Positions 8,820 to 18,707 of a stretch of DNA of 64,000 nt are shown here, piece after piece. Origin of the DNA: Methanobacteriota archaeon (GTDB taxonomy: Archaea > Methanobacteriota > Methanobacteria > Methanobacteriales > Methanobacteriaceae); contig JAEZKE010000134.1 in the NCBI GenBank assembly GCA_023436175.1, positions 1 through 64,000 on the forward strand, in the 5' to 3' direction. The position numbers and the translations under genes were made by a program. Position 1 is the first letter of the stretch; every line of letters begins with the position of its first letter. A model generated the notes under the pieces. It had not been told where the DNA came from and did no database searches. It was given only the letters and a program-made list of their open reading frames with translations.

Positions 8820-9006
8820 AAAAACCAACCAGATATAATATTTAAATTTAATATTATATTTGTTTAAATGATTATTTATTCTTTTGCTTGATTAAATTAA
8901 GATTTAAGTATAAAATAGATGAAATAGGCCAGATTTATTTTTAATTATATAAAATAAGCTAAATTGAATATATTTGGGTATTAAATAAAAAAGTAATTTG
9001 AGTTGA

Positions 9007-9519
9007 TTATATGAACTTCCTAAAGCGTTCCTTTTCAACCTTACAAATTGGGCATACTTCTGGTGGCTCTTCACGTGCACATAGGTAGCCACAAACACTG
9101 CATCTCCAGACAGGTAACTGGAGAGACGATAATACACCATGTATGGATTTATTTGGGGACTGTTCTCTTTCTTCTAGTGAAGGTCTTCTTTCTGGTATTG
9201 CAGGCACTTCTTTCGTACCTTCCAGGATATCTCCTGAAACATAAAGACCACAGTAGCATGTATTATAATCATTTAAGTCAGGGTCTCTATAATCACAGGG
9301 ACATATTATATCCAGGTCTATTTCTTTATTATTTGATGCAAGCCTACAAGGACAAGATCCATATCCATAACGTTTTTCATTTGTAAGTATGCCCCTTAAA
9401 AGTTCTTTTGTAAATTCAACATTTGTATTCAGATGGTATCCATGGGCTTCAACGTCTTTTTTCACTTTTTCGTAAAATGAATTTAATTCTTCCTCGCTTA
9501 CATTAATATCATTGTTCAT
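9007..9519 (-). CDS. Ferredoxin-thioredoxin reductase catalytic domain fused to rubredoxin
   Basis: Transfers electrons from a reduced iron carrier to a thioredoxin-like disulfide. Residues 1-100 are an FTR catalytic subunit with all six cysteines in three CxC pairs: CPC at 56-58, CPC at 73-75, CYC at 88-90. Residues about 137-170 are a rubredoxin-like module with CSVCGY (140, 143) and CPIC (156, 159). The linker at 100-135 is proline- and charge-rich. The gene overlaps the 3' end of the glutaredoxin gene by 4 bp (ATGA), so translation is coupled and the glutaredoxin is the likely partner. The fusion suggests rubredoxin acts as the built-in electron donor. Confidence 0.93.
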   Translation of the reverse strand: MNNDINVSEEELNSFYEKVKKDVEAHGYHLNTNVEFTKELLRGILTNEKRYGYGSCPCRLASNNKEIDLDIICPCDYRDPDLNDYNTCYCGLYVSGDILEGTKEVPAIPERRPSLEEREQSPNKSIHGVLSSLQLPVWRCSVCGYLCAREEPPEVCPICKVEKERFRKFI

Positions 9520-9794
9520 GCAAGTTTCTCCCTGATTTCATCTTCTTTGAATCCTACAATAACATCTTTATTGTTGATTACAACTGTTGGAAATGAAAGT
9601 TGAGGATTCCATTTTTGGACGTCTTTTATAACATTTGATCGTTCCTCACCTTCTGTAAGATCAACATAAATGTAATTAAATTCAATATCAAGATCTTCAA
9701 GAAGCATTCGGGTCTTCTTACACCATCCGCAAGTACTTAAAGCATAAAGAACTACATTTCCTTTGTTTTTACCTTCGACATGTTCCATAGCCAT
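9516..9794 (-). CDS. Glutaredoxin/thioredoxin-like protein
   Basis: A small thiol-disulfide carrier of 92 residues with active site STCGWCKK (Cys22, Cys25), the cis-Pro motif SFPTVVIN near 68 and a C-terminal [11 protein letters not shown] helix. A short hydrophilic N-terminal extension of about 12 residues precedes the fold. Ribosome site AGGAGA precedes the ATG at 9794. It is the first gene of a two-gene operon with the FTR-rubredoxin fusion (4-bp overlap), so it is the probable reduced substrate of that enzyme in a methanogen disulfide-reducing relay. Confidence 0.92.
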   Translation of the reverse strand: MAMEHVEGKNKGNVVLYALSTCGWCKKTRMLLEDLDIEFNYIYVDLTEGEERSNVIKDVQKWNPQLSFPTVVINNKDVIVGFKEDEIREKLA

Positions 9795-10072
9795 ATGTTT
9801 TCTCTCCTGAGTTTATGAACAATCTTTTATTATTATATTAATGCATCTACTTATAATTTTTTAAATAAATAAAACTGGAATTTAGAAATTAGGAAATTAA
9901 AAAGCTTTTATTTAATTAGATGACTTTTTATAATTTATTAAAAAAATATGCAAATAAGACTAAATTTTTAAAAGTAGGGCAATATGAATTGATTATATAC
10001 TATTCGGAAATATTACTAATTAAAAATATTTTTTTTAATTAGACGATCTCTGCATCTCTATTTACAAAAGTG

Positions 10073-10252
10073 TCATGATAAAGGTCTTTCAATTAGAGAT
10101 CCACAATTCTGGCACTCGTATATTTCTAACCATCCTGATGGTTCGTAGTAATATTCATCAATTTTTACCAGATCGTTAGATCCACAACTTGGACATGTAC
10201 TGTAAGATTTTATCCTTTTCAGTAAATTTGATCTTTTGGATATGGATCTCAT
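10073..10252 (-). CDS. Small zinc-ribbon protein
   Basis: 59 residues with a C4 zinc ribbon: CPSCGSND at about 20-27 and YECQNCGSLIE at about 45-55. The N-terminus is basic (RSISKRSNLLKRIKS). The start is the ATG at 10252 behind GGTGGTAAAA; an upstream GTG is part of that ribosome site. Such stand-alone ribbons occur as transcription, ribosome or nucleic-acid adaptors, but no specific function is visible. It is flanked by AT-rich spacers of 170-280 bp and is probably monocistronic. Confidence 0.75.
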   Translation of the reverse strand: MRSISKRSNLLKRIKSYSTCPSCGSNDLVKIDEYYYEPSGWLEIYECQNCGSLIERPLS

Positions 10253-10427
10253 TTTTACCACCTACGTAATACTATTATGTGTTTTAGTATTTTTATTTTT
10301 CGAAGATGTCCATAAATCCACAAAATCAAAATCAGGTTTAATCAGTTATTTCTACCTTCATAATTTGAATTTAAAATAGAAATGAGAAATATAAGCTAAA
10401 ATGAAAAGAAATAAAATTAAAGGAAGA

Positions 10428-11702
10428 TTAATCTAAACTATCTCTTACAATCCTCAGAGCGCAGAACTCGCCGCACATTGTACACATATCTTTGCTTGTA
10501 GGATTACTTTCTCTGTATTTTCGCGGTGTTTCGTGGTCAAATGCCAGTTCAAATTGTTTTTTCCAGTTGAAATTCTTCCGTGCATTCGCCATTTGAAGTT
10601 CATTTTTCCATGCACTTTTAACTCCATTTGCAACATCAGCAGCTTGCGCAGCTATTTTGGACGCTATAACTCCATCTTTTACCGCTTCAATATCAGGTAT
10701 TGCAAGATGTTCTTTAGGAGTAACATAACATAAGAAGTCAGCCCCTGAAGAAGCAGCAATAGCCCCCCCTATGGCAGATGTTATGTGGTCGTAACCAGGA
10801 GCGAGATCTGTTACAATTGGACCTAAAACATAGAAAGGTGCTCCTTTACAGATAGTTTTTTGAATTTTCATATTTGCCTGGATTTGATCCAGTGGCACGT
10901 GTCCTGGACCTTCTACCATAACCTGTACTCCAGCATCTCTTGCCCTTTCTACAAGCTGACCAAGAGTGATAAGTTCTTGAATTTGGGGAACGTCTGAAGC
11001 ATCTGCAAGGCATCCTGGCCTTAATCCGTCTCCTAAACTCAATGTAACATCATGTTCGTGAGCTATCTCAAGTAAATAATCATAATTTTTATAAAGAGGG
11101 TTTTCTTCCTCGTTTTGAAGTATCCATGCAGCTAAAAAAGATCCCCCACGACTTACAATTCCCATAATTCTATCGGAATTCTTTACTTTTTCCACGGTAT
11201 CCATTGTTATTCCTGAGTGGATGGTCATGAAATCAACACCTTCTTTTGCCTGATTTGTTATGGCATTGAACATATCATCTTCATCCATGTTAATTACAGC
11301 ACCTTTTTCTTTAGATGCACTTACGGCGGCTTCATAAATTGGAACGGTTCCAATTGGAACATCAACTGCATGCATTATTTTTTCTCTAATTGCTTTCAAG
11401 TTAGGTCCTGTACTTAAGTCCATTATAGCATCAGCACCGTATTCAGCCGCTATTTTTGCTTTCTGAACTTCTACATTTATATCTTCTATTTCTGAAGATG
11501 ATCCAATATTTGCATTGATTTTTGTTGTAAGTCCTTTTCCAATACCTTTAGGAACACTTTTACCGTTTACATTCTTTGGAATTGTAATATATCCTTTGGA
11601 TAATCTTCGTATAAGCTTTTGGACGTCAATATTTTCCTCTTTGGCGACAATTTCCATTTCATTGGTGATCTGGCCTTTTCTGGCGTATTCTAACTGAGTC
11701 AC
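10428..11702 (-). CDS. thiC: Phosphomethylpyrimidine synthase ThiC
   Basis: A radical-SAM enzyme converting aminoimidazole ribotide to HMP phosphate in thiamine synthesis. The 424-residue protein is the short form without the bacterial N-terminal extension. It has the ThiC core (ADAIMDLSTGP, VPIGTVPIYEA, MTIHSGIT, SRGGSF, LSLGDGLRPG, VMVEGPGHVPLD). The cluster motif near the C-terminus is CTMCGEFC (Cys407, 410, 414), a CX2CX3C spacing rather than the CX2CX4C of bacterial ThiC. The ATG at 11702 has no strong ribosome site (GAGGGATTAAACGTG lies a little upstream). A TATA box sits about 60 bp upstream, with a nested palindrome beyond it. Confidence 0.97.
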   Translation of the reverse strand: MTQLEYARKGQITNEMEIVAKEENIDVQKLIRRLSKGYITIPKNVNGKSVPKGIGKGLTTKINANIGSSSEIEDINVEVQKAKIAAEYGADAIMDLSTGPNLKAIREKIMHAVDVPIGTVPIYEAAVSASKEKGAVINMDEDDMFNAITNQAKEGVDFMTIHSGITMDTVEKVKNSDRIMGIVSRGGSFLAAWILQNEEENPLYKNYDYLLEIAHEHDVTLSLGDGLRPGCLADASDVPQIQELITLGQLVERARDAGVQVMVEGPGHVPLDQIQANMKIQKTICKGAPFYVLGPIVTDLAPGYDHITSAIGGAIAASSGADFLCYVTPKEHLAIPDIEAVKDGVIASKIAAQAADVANGVKSAWKNELQMANARKNFNWKKQFELAFDHETPRKYRESNPTSKDMCTMCGEFCALRIVRDSLD

Positions 11703-11760
11703 GTTTAATCCCTCGTCTTAAAAATTTAGATAAAACTCTAACTATAACTTTTTACTTTCA

Positions 11761-11773
11761 TATTAATATATAA
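11761..11773 (-). promoter_or_regulatory. Probable thiC TATA box
   Basis: On the minus strand this reads TTATATATTAATA, about 60 bp ahead of the thiC ATG. Archaeal initiation about 25 bp downstream would give a leader of roughly 35-40 nt. Inferred from sequence and position only. Confidence 0.5.
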
Positions 11774-11786
11774 CTGGTAATACAAA

Positions 11787-11855
11787 AATCCATTTATTAA
11801 AGAGTTACATGTTTTATTATCCTGAAAGGATACATGTAAATGCCACTAATGGATT
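11787..11855. promoter_or_regulatory. Nested palindromes upstream of the thiC promoter
   Basis: Three concentric inverted repeats share one centre: AATCCATT (11787-11794) with AATGGATT (11848-11855), TTACATGT (11805-11812) with ACATGTAA (11832-11839), and TATCC (11818-11822) with GGATA (11828-11832). The whole block lies just upstream of the thiC TATA box, so as a DNA site it fits a dimeric repressor or activator of thiC; as RNA it would form a stacked hairpin. It lacks the CUGAGA and other core elements of a TPP riboswitch. The rest of 11703-12115 holds two promoters and a degenerate direct repeat (TTTTGCAATA near 11934 and 12055). Confidence 0.5.
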
Positions 11856-12081
11856 TATCAAGCTTTAAATTAAAATTTATTATTTCTAAAAATTCAATAA
11901 TGGTATATAATAAATATAATTTTAAATAATCACATTTTGCAATATTAAATTTAGAATTTCTTAAATGCAGTAATCATTATGGAGTTTTAAATTAAAATTA
12001 CTTTCAGTTAATTGTAAAAATCCAATAAATAATATGCTGTTTTTAGTAATTACTTTTTGCAATACTGAACCTAAATTCCTT

Positions 12082-12094
12082 ATCTTAATATATA
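12082..12094 (+). promoter_or_regulatory. TATA box giving a probably leaderless CBS-protein mRNA
   Basis: TTAATATATAA is centred about 27 bp before the ATG at 12116. Archaeal transcription starts about 25 bp past the TATA centre, so the mRNA would begin at or within a few bases of the start codon. There is no Shine-Dalgarno in the interval, which agrees with leaderless translation. Confidence 0.5.
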
Positions 12095-12115
12095 ACTGAT
12101 ACTAAAAATAAGTCT

Positions 12116-12493
12116 ATGATTAAAAAGCTAAAGGCAGAGGACATCATGATCGAAGAAGTCCGCGTAACTTCTCCAAAAGATTTAGTTGCGGCCGCTAAAT
12201 TGAAAATGATGAGATGTAATGTAGGAGGACTTCCTGTAGTTGATGATAAGCGACTTGTAGGGATAATAACTCATAGAGATGTTCTTTTAGCTGGAGGAGA
12301 AGCTTTAGGTCTTAAAGTAAATGATTTAATGACTAAAGAGTTGTATGTGGCTAATAGAGATACACCTATACTTGAGATTACAAAAGTAATGGCAGATAAA
12401 GGTTATCAGAGGATCCCTGTAGTTGAAAACGGGAACTTGGTTGGCCTTATAACTCAAAGTTCTCTTATTCGTGCCCTTGCAGGGTTAGATTAG
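12116..12493 (+). CDS. Two-CBS-domain protein
   Basis: A 125-residue protein made only of a CBS pair (Bateman module), which usually binds adenosyl nucleotides. The first CBS spans about 1-60 (LKAEDIMIEEVRVTSPKD...GGLPVVDDKRLVGIITHRDV), the second about 65-125 (VNDLMTKELYVANRDT...RIPVVENGNLVGLITQSSL). It is divergent from thiC across a 413-bp spacer. Stand-alone CBS pairs are common in methanogens; the partner or target is unknown. Confidence 0.92.
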   Translation: MIKKLKAEDIMIEEVRVTSPKDLVAAAKLKMMRCNVGGLPVVDDKRLVGIITHRDVLLAGGEALGLKVNDLMTKELYVANRDTPILEITKVMADKGYQRIPVVENGNLVGLITQSSLIRALAGLD

Positions 12494-12898
12494 TTAATAT
12501 GCTTGAAACGTAGTATTTTCCAACTAATTGGGATTAATATCTTTAATTCCATGTATTTCAGAAAGGGAACAGTAATTAATTTTTAGTTATTCTACTTTTA
12601 TTATCTCTCCATTTTTTAAAAATACGTGGTCATGCTTCAATTTCATGTTTTCTGATGTTATCCCTATTTTAATGAATAGTTTATTCTATAAAAACTTGAA
12701 TTTTAAACATCACTCAGATATTAAACCAAATTACAAAAATTTTCAATTAGATTATACAATTGATTAAAGTTTGATCTGTATTAACAATAGTTAATTATTC
12801 AAATTCCTTTAAATTATTTAATAACTAATTAAAATATACAATATACAAACTATTTTAGATTTAATTTCAGAGTTTACACATTATAAAAGAGGGATTTT
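12494..12898. other. Non-coding spacer upstream of gatD
   Basis: A 405-bp AT-rich spacer. A short minus-strand frame of 19 codons (MKLKHDHVFLKNGEI...) around 12600-12650 has no ribosome site and may be a gene remnant; I do not call it. No hairpin terminator with a clear T-run after the CBS gene was seen. Confidence 0.4.
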
Positions 12899-14212
12899 AT
12901 GAGTTACAGAGGAGCTTCAGAAATATTTTTAGAATCTGCAGGCATATCAATTGGTGACAGTGTCAAAATAACCAAACAAGACATTTCATATGAAGGTATG
13001 CTTTTAGACAGAGCTGAAGATGCTGACGAGACGCATCTTGTTTTAAAACTTAAAAATGGTTACAATGTCGGAATAAACATAGAAAATGCAACCATTGAAC
13101 TTATTAAAAAAGGCGAAAAACCTAAAATTGAATTGTCAAAGCTTGATATTGAAAGAGATGGTCAAAAACGTGATATATCCATAATATCAACTGGAGGAAC
13201 TGTTGCTTCTATAATTGATTATAAAACTGGTGCAGTACATCCAGCATTTACAGCTGATGACCTTATCCTGGCCAACCCAGAACTTCTTGAATATGCAAAT
13301 ATCAAAGGGAAGGCTGTTTTAAACATATTAAGCGAAAATATGAAGCCAGAATACTGGGTTAAATCAGCAAGATCTATAGCTGATGAAATAAATGACGGTG
13401 CTTACGGTGTTGTTGTCGCCCATGGGACTGATACCATGCACTACACATCAGCTGCGTTAAGCTTTATGTTGGATACTCCGGTACCGGTGGTACTTACTGG
13501 TGCTCAGCGGAGTTCAGATAGGCCTTCTTCCGATGCATTTTTAAACCTTTTAAACTCGGTAACTGCTGCTAAATCGGATATAGCTGAAGTTATGGTCTGC
13601 ATGCACGCAACTGAAAATGATACTTATTGTGATTTGCACCGCGGTACAAAGGTAAGGAAGATGCATACCTCAAGAAGAGACACTTTTAGAAGTATAAATA
13701 CATCTCCACTTGCTCGGGTTCAAAACGGTAGAATTGAAATTTTAGATGAGCAGTTAAGGTATAAAAAGAGGAGTAATGATGAAGTCGAGCTTCAGGATGC
13801 TATAGAACCTAATGTTGCATTTATTAAGAGCTATCCTGGAATTTCAGGGGAATTAATTGATTATCATGTTGATAAAGGGTACAAAGGAATTGCTCTGGAA
13901 GGTACTGGGCTAGGACATTGTCCAGAGGAGATTATTCCATCCATAAAAAGAGCAAGGGATAGCGGAATTCCTGTAGTTATGACATCTCAATGTCTTTATG
14001 GAAAAGTCAACATGAATGTTTACAGTACTGGAAGAAAACTTATAACTGCAGGTGTAATCTCTGCAGGAGATATGTTACCTGAAACAGCTTATGTTAAACT
14101 CTGCTGGGCTTTAGGGCAAACTGATGAAATTGAAGAAGTTGAAAAAACCATGCAGACTAACATAGCCGGGGAAATTGAAGATAAAAGTTCCATAAAATAT
14201 TTTTTAAACTAA
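12899..14212 (+). CDS. gatD: Glu-tRNA(Gln) amidotransferase subunit D
   Basis: The asparaginase-like subunit that hydrolyses glutamine to ammonia for conversion of Glu-tRNA(Gln) to Gln-tRNA(Gln). 437 residues. An N-terminal beta-barrel domain (1-85) precedes the type I L-asparaginase fold. Catalytic threonines are in ISTGGTVAS (about 97-103) and [11 protein letters not shown] (about 174-184), and [14 protein letters not shown] is near 200. The ribosome site GAGGGATTTT precedes the ATG. gatE follows after 18 bp, forming the archaea-specific GatDE operon. Confidence 0.97.
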   Translation: MSYRGASEIFLESAGISIGDSVKITKQDISYEGMLLDRAEDADETHLVLKLKNGYNVGINIENATIELIKKGEKPKIELSKLDIERDGQKRDISIISTGGTVASIIDYKTGAVHPAFTADDLILANPELLEYANIKGKAVLNILSENMKPEYWVKSARSIADEINDGAYGVVVAHGTDTMHYTSAALSFMLDTPVPVVLTGAQRSSDRPSSDAFLNLLNSVTAAKSDIAEVMVCMHATENDTYCDLHRGTKVRKMHTSRRDTFRSINTSPLARVQNGRIEILDEQLRYKKRSNDEVELQDAIEPNVAFIKSYPGISGELIDYHVDKGYKGIALEGTGLGHCPEEIIPSIKRARDSGIPVVMTSQCLYGKVNMNVYSTGRKLITAGVISAGDMLPETAYVKLCWALGQTDEIEEVEKTMQTNIAGEIEDKSSIKYFLN

Positions 14213-14230
14213 TTTGGCAACGGTGATCTA

Positions 14231-16096
14231 ATGATTGATTATGAAAAACTTGGACTTAAAATGGGCCTTGAAGTACACCAGCAGTTGAATACAGAAGAAA
14301 AATTATTCTGCCCATGTGATTGTAATCTTACTGATAAAGAACCAGAATTTAAGGTTTTAAGAAATTTAAGGCCTACTCAAAGTGAGCTTGGAAAAATAGA
14401 TAGGGCTGCATTTGAAGAGGCAAGGAGAAAGTTAAATTTTGTCTACGATGCATATGTCCATGAAACATGTCTTGTTGAAGCAGATGAAGAACCTCCTCGT
14501 CCCTTAAACATGGAAGCACTTGAAGTGTCTTTAATAATAGCAACACTACTTAATATGCATGTTGTGGATGAATTTCATATAATGAGAAAGCAGGTAATAG
14601 ATGGAAGTAACACTGGTGGTTTCCAGAGGACAGGTCTTGTTGCTACAGAAGGATTTCTTGAGACAAAATATGGAAATGTTCAAATCGATGTTTTATGTCT
14701 TGAAGAAGATGCTGCAAGGAGAATTGGGCATGAGAAAGGTAAAGTAAACTTCAGACTTGACAGGCTTGGAATTCCTCTTGTTGAAATAACCACAGCACCT
14801 TCTATAACTCATCCTGATCAGGTAAGGGAAGTTGCATACCATATAGGGCAGGTACTTAGGAGTACCAAAGTTAAAAGGGGAATAGGAACCATAAGGCAGG
14901 ATTTAAACATATCCATTAGGGAAGGGGCAAGAGTTGAGCTAAAAGGGGTTCAAGATCTGGATCTTATGTCTACAATGGTTGAAAATGAAGTGACCAGGCA
15001 AATAAACCTTTTAAAAATAAAGGATGAATTGAATAATAGAAATGCATCGGTTGATGATGAATTATATGATATAGCTCCTTTATTAAATGAAACTAAATCC
15101 AAAATAATCGCAAAAGCTGAAAGTGTATTTGCAATTAAATTAAACGGTTTTAAAGGAATAATTGGAATGGAAATTCAGCCAGGCCGAAGATTTGGTACAG
15201 AACTTGCGGGATATGCCAAAAAAATGGGAGTATCTGGACTTTTCCACACTGATGAACTTCCAGCTTATGGTATAACTGATGATGAAGTTAATGCAATAAA
15301 TGAGTTTTTAGGCCTTGGAGCTGAGGATGCATTTATTTTAATTGCAGATGAAAAAGAGAAAGTCACCAATGCTTTACAAGAAGTCCAGAGAAGGGCAAAA
15401 ATCGCACTTCAAGCAGTACCCGAAGAAACAAGGAAAGCGTTACCTGATGGAAATTCTGATTATTTAAGGCCGCTCCCAACAGCAAGTAGAATGTACGTCG
15501 AAACAGATATTCCTGCAATCAGCGTATCTAAAGAGTTACTCGGTGATATAAAGGTGAATTTACCAGAACTTCCAGATGAAAAGAAAGTTAGAATAATTAA
15601 ACAGTATAATCTAAGTGAAGACCTTGCAAAACAGCTTGTAAGGAGAAATAGGGTAAACAGCTTTGAAGAAATTAAATCAGAATCCGGTGTAGATTCTACA
15701 ACCATAGCATCAACTTTAGCTTATACTTTAAAGGAACTAAAACGTGAAGGGTGCAGTATAGATGAACTGAATAACAGCATTTTGTTAGAAGCATTCAACC
15801 TTTTAGAGGCCGGTAAAATCTCAAAAGATGCACTTCCTCAAATTTTAGAAAATGTATGCAATGAAGGTAATTCACCCCAGGAAGCAGCAGAAAGTTTAAA
15901 TTTAATGATGCTGTCTGAAGAAGATGTTGAAGAGATAATCAGTGAAATAGTTTCCTCAAATAAAAAAATGATCGATGAACGAGGAATGGGTGCAATGGGT
16001 CCTCTTATGGGAATGTCCATGAAAAAGTTAAAGGGAAAAGCTGATGGAAAGCTTGTGAATAAACTTTTGAGGGATAAGTTACAGAATATAAAATGA
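14231..16096 (+). CDS. gatE: Glu-tRNA(Gln) amidotransferase subunit E
   Basis: Binds and phosphorylates Glu-tRNA(Gln) and receives ammonia from GatD. 621 residues, full length. The GatB-like cradle carries [14 protein letters not shown] at the N-terminus, [31 protein letters not shown] and [12 protein letters not shown]. An AspRS-like insert domain lies near 280-400 ([20 protein letters not shown]), and a YqeY-like tail follows ([14 protein letters not shown], then a glycine- and methionine-rich [14 protein letters not shown] end). The ribosome site CGGTGATCTA precedes the ATG; it is co-transcribed with gatD. Confidence 0.97.
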   Translation: MIDYEKLGLKMGLEVHQQLNTEEKLFCPCDCNLTDKEPEFKVLRNLRPTQSELGKIDRAAFEEARRKLNFVYDAYVHETCLVEADEEPPRPLNMEALEVSLIIATLLNMHVVDEFHIMRKQVIDGSNTGGFQRTGLVATEGFLETKYGNVQIDVLCLEEDAARRIGHEKGKVNFRLDRLGIPLVEITTAPSITHPDQVREVAYHIGQVLRSTKVKRGIGTIRQDLNISIREGARVELKGVQDLDLMSTMVENEVTRQINLLKIKDELNNRNASVDDELYDIAPLLNETKSKIIAKAESVFAIKLNGFKGIIGMEIQPGRRFGTELAGYAKKMGVSGLFHTDELPAYGITDDEVNAINEFLGLGAEDAFILIADEKEKVTNALQEVQRRAKIALQAVPEETRKALPDGNSDYLRPLPTASRMYVETDIPAISVSKELLGDIKVNLPELPDEKKVRIIKQYNLSEDLAKQLVRRNRVNSFEEIKSESGVDSTTIASTLAYTLKELKREGCSIDELNNSILLEAFNLLEAGKISKDALPQILENVCNEGNSPQEAAESLNLMMLSEEDVEEIISEIVSSNKKMIDERGMGAMGPLMGMSMKKLKGKADGKLVNKLLRDKLQNIK

Positions 16097-16155
16097 GTTA
16101 ACTTTAAAGAACAAATAATATTAAAGATGTTAAATTGGATTTAGAGTACTTAAAA

Positions 16156-16173
16156 CCACTATTTTTTTAGTGG
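16156..16173 (+). terminator. Hairpin after gatE
   Basis: CCACTA and TAGTGG form a 6-bp stem whose loop is a run of six T, 60 bp past the gatE stop codon. It could help end the gatDE transcript. Archaeal terminators are mostly plain T-runs, so this is tentative. Confidence 0.35.
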
Positions 16174-16304
16174 ATAGCCAAATACTTTAAATCATCCATT
16201 TAAATCGGATTTACGTGCTTTAATGGTATGATAATTTCAAACTACTTAAAATGACGCTATAAGTTAGGCTATTCATTATAAATAGGGGACTTAAGGGTGA
16301 TCTG

Positions 16305-17222
16305 ATGGATGAATATGATGTTATTATTATAGGATCAGGGCCTGCTGGACTTACAGCAGGAATCTATGCTGGAAGACAGGGATTAAAAACATTAATACTT
16401 GAAAAACAGCTTACAGGTGGAGCAGGACTGATGGTTCCTAATATGGAGAATTACCCGGGATTTGAATTAATTACGGGTAAGCTGCTAATAGAATACACTA
16501 AAAAGCAGGCATTGAAATATGCTAAAATAAATGAAATAGAAGAAGTCAAAAAATTAGAAATCATCGGTGAACATGAAATAAAAGTAACATCCCAAAAAGC
16601 AGAATATAAAGCTAAATCAGTAATATTATGCACTGGAACTACTCACAGAAAACTTAACGCTCCCGGAGAAGAAGAATTCCTTGGAAGAGGTGTTTTTTAC
16701 TGTGCAGTTTGTGATGGGCCTTTATTTATGGGTAAAAGAATTTTAGTAGTGGGTGGAGGTAACACTGCCATCCAGGGAGCTTTATATTTGGATACTATCG
16801 GTTCTTATATAGCTGTTGCCCATAGAAGAGATGAACTCAGAGCTGAAAAATATTTGCAGGATAAATTAAAAGAAAAGGATATTGCAATGTTCTGGGATTC
16901 TGTTATAGATGAGATAAAGGGAGATATGTTTGTAAAAAGTGTTGTACTGCGTAACAAAAAAACTAATGAAAAAAATGAATACCCAATTGATGGAATATTT
17001 ATAGCAGTTGGAGATATACCTTCAAACAGTATAGCAAAAGATATTGGTGTAGAAATTGATAATGGTGGCTATATTAAAACTGATAAAAGTCAAAGAACCA
17101 ATATTCCAGGGATATACTCTGCAGGGGACATTACGGGGGGAGTAAATCAGTGGGTAGTTGCATGCGGAGAAGGCGCTGTAGCTGCTTTATCAGCTTACGA
17201 TGACTTGATGAGAGCTGCTTAA
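16305..17222 (+). CDS. trxB: Thioredoxin reductase (NAD(P)H/FAD)
   Basis: A flavoenzyme that reduces thioredoxin-family proteins. 305 residues. The N-terminal FAD motif is [13 protein letters not shown] (8-20). The redox-active pair is FYCAVCDG (Cys133, Cys136), the NAD(P) motif is [12 protein letters not shown] near 151, HRRDELRA near 173 suggests NADPH preference, and the C-terminal FAD motif is [11 protein letters not shown]. The ribosome site GGGTGATCTG precedes the ATG. It is monocistronic here but lies near the FTR/glutaredoxin pair, so the region holds two disulfide-reducing routes. In methanogens the hydride donor may be F420H2 rather than NADPH; the sequence cannot settle this. Confidence 0.95.
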   Translation: MDEYDVIIIGSGPAGLTAGIYAGRQGLKTLILEKQLTGGAGLMVPNMENYPGFELITGKLLIEYTKKQALKYAKINEIEEVKKLEIIGEHEIKVTSQKAEYKAKSVILCTGTTHRKLNAPGEEEFLGRGVFYCAVCDGPLFMGKRILVVGGGNTAIQGALYLDTIGSYIAVAHRRDELRAEKYLQDKLKEKDIAMFWDSVIDEIKGDMFVKSVVLRNKKTNEKNEYPIDGIFIAVGDIPSNSIAKDIGVEIDNGGYIKTDKSQRTNIPGIYSAGDITGGVNQWVVACGEGAVAALSAYDDLMRAA

Positions 17223-17291
17223 TGTTAAATTATGGTTAATATAATTTTTAAATCTATTTTTTAATTATTTAATGGATACAGGGTGAATTAA

Positions 17292-18440
17292 ATGGAATGT
17301 CAGGAATATGGGCTTACACGAAATACAGAAAGAGACAATTTGAACTTAAATCCTCTTCAGCGTGGAGGAATGCTGCCTGTTGAGGCAAGAAAAGCTTTAG
17401 TTGAGTATGCTGACGGTTACAGTGTATGTGATTACTGTGCTGGAAGACTTGATGAAATACCTAATCCTTCAATAACTGGATTTTTACAGGATTTAGCGAA
17501 ATTCATCAATGTTGATGAGGTAAGAACCACACATGGTGCAAGGGAAAGTAAATTTGCAATAATGCATGCATTATGTGAACCTGGCGATACTGTAATTGTG
17601 GATGGAAATGCACACTACACAACTCACCTTGCTGCAGAGCGAAATAAGCTTAATGTGATTGAAGTTCCAAATAATGGACATCCAACATATGAGATAACTC
17701 CTGAAAAATACAGAGAAACTTTAGAAAATGCAGTCGATAGTGGAGTGGATATAAAACTCTCTTTGCTTACTCATGTGGATGGTGACTACGGTAATTTAAC
17801 TAATGCAAAGGCAATTGGGGACGTAACTCATAAAGCAGGGATTCCTATAATTTTAAACTGCGCATATTCTATGGGAAGACTGAACGTAGATGCAAAAGCA
17901 TTAGATATGGATTTCGTAGTTGGGAGCGGCCATAAAAGTATGGCGGCATCAGGACCAATTGGGGTGCTTGGACTGAAGGAAGAATATTCCGATGCTTTAC
18001 TTAAACATTCCCAAAGGCATAAAGTTAAAGAAATTGAAATGCTTGGATGTACCAGTAGAGGGGCACCAATAGTAACTTTAATGGCATCACTACCATATGT
18101 TGCAGAGAGGGTCAAGCATTGGGATGAGGAAGTTGAAAAGACAAGGAATTTTGTAAGGCAACTGGAAGAAATTGAAGGTGTTGAACAGATAGGAATGAAA
18201 CCAAAAGATCATGACCTCACCAGATTTGAAACCCCTATTTTTGATAAAATAGCTCAAAATCACCCAAGAAGGGGATTTTTCCTGTATGAAGAACTCAAAA
18301 AGAGAAACATAGTTGGAATAAAACGTGGGCAAACTAAATGGTTTAAATGCAGCGTTTACGGGTTCAGTGAAGAACAGATATCCTATATTGCAAATTCGTT
18401 TAAAGAAATTGTGGAAAAATATGGCGATATGGTTGATTAA
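17292..18440 (+). CDS. pscS: O-phospho-L-seryl-tRNA:Cys-tRNA synthase (SepCysS)
   Basis: A PLP enzyme converting Sep-tRNA(Cys) to Cys-tRNA(Cys), the second step of the methanogen indirect cysteine route. 382 residues. The PLP lysine is Lys215 in [12 protein letters not shown]. The sulfur-relay cysteines are present: Cys46 and Cys49 (SVCDYC) and Cys253 (MLGCTSRG). The N-terminus has NLNPLQRGG and [10 protein letters not shown] for substrate and PLP binding. The ribosome site GGGTGAATTAA precedes the ATG. A hairpin terminator follows. The SepRS partner is not in the window. Confidence 0.96.
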   Translation: MECQEYGLTRNTERDNLNLNPLQRGGMLPVEARKALVEYADGYSVCDYCAGRLDEIPNPSITGFLQDLAKFINVDEVRTTHGARESKFAIMHALCEPGDTVIVDGNAHYTTHLAAERNKLNVIEVPNNGHPTYEITPEKYRETLENAVDSGVDIKLSLLTHVDGDYGNLTNAKAIGDVTHKAGIPIILNCAYSMGRLNVDAKALDMDFVVGSGHKSMAASGPIGVLGLKEEYSDALLKHSQRHKVKEIEMLGCTSRGAPIVTLMASLPYVAERVKHWDEEVEKTRNFVRQLEEIEGVEQIGMKPKDHDLTRFETPIFDKIAQNHPRRGFFLYEELKKRNIVGIKRGQTKWFKCSVYGFSEEQISYIANSFKEIVEKYGDMVD

Positions 18441-18475
18441 TTGTGTGAAGTATCTGAATATCTTAAGGGGTATCA

Positions 18476-18508
18476 CAGAATTACATAATTAAGTAATTCT
18501 GATTTTTT
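18476..18508 (+). terminator. Hairpin-T-run terminator of pscS
   Basis: CAGAATTAC (18476-18484) pairs with GTAATTCTG (18493-18501) across an 8-nt AT loop, followed by ATTTTTT. It lies 35 bp after the pscS stop codon and resembles a bacterial-style intrinsic terminator. Confidence 0.6.
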
Positions 18509-18707
18509 GGTCAATATGTATTCACTATACTTAATTTAGATATTGCATATTTGTGTATTTCATAAACTAATTTATTAGATGAAATTAAACTTATATTACG
18601 TATAATAATTAAGTCCGTAATTAACATCAATGAATTACAATGATGTTGTACGTGTCTTAAACAAATAATTTTATGTATACATTAAATGTACATCATGGGG
18701 AAGTATC

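Noticed and set aside
11703..11860. TPP riboswitch for thiC
   Set aside because: The nested palindrome lacks the conserved CUGAGA and other TPP elements, and lies upstream of the expected transcription start.
12590..12660. 19-codon minus-strand peptide (MKLKHDHVFLKNGEI...)
   Set aside because: No ribosome site, no conserved context; at most a remnant.
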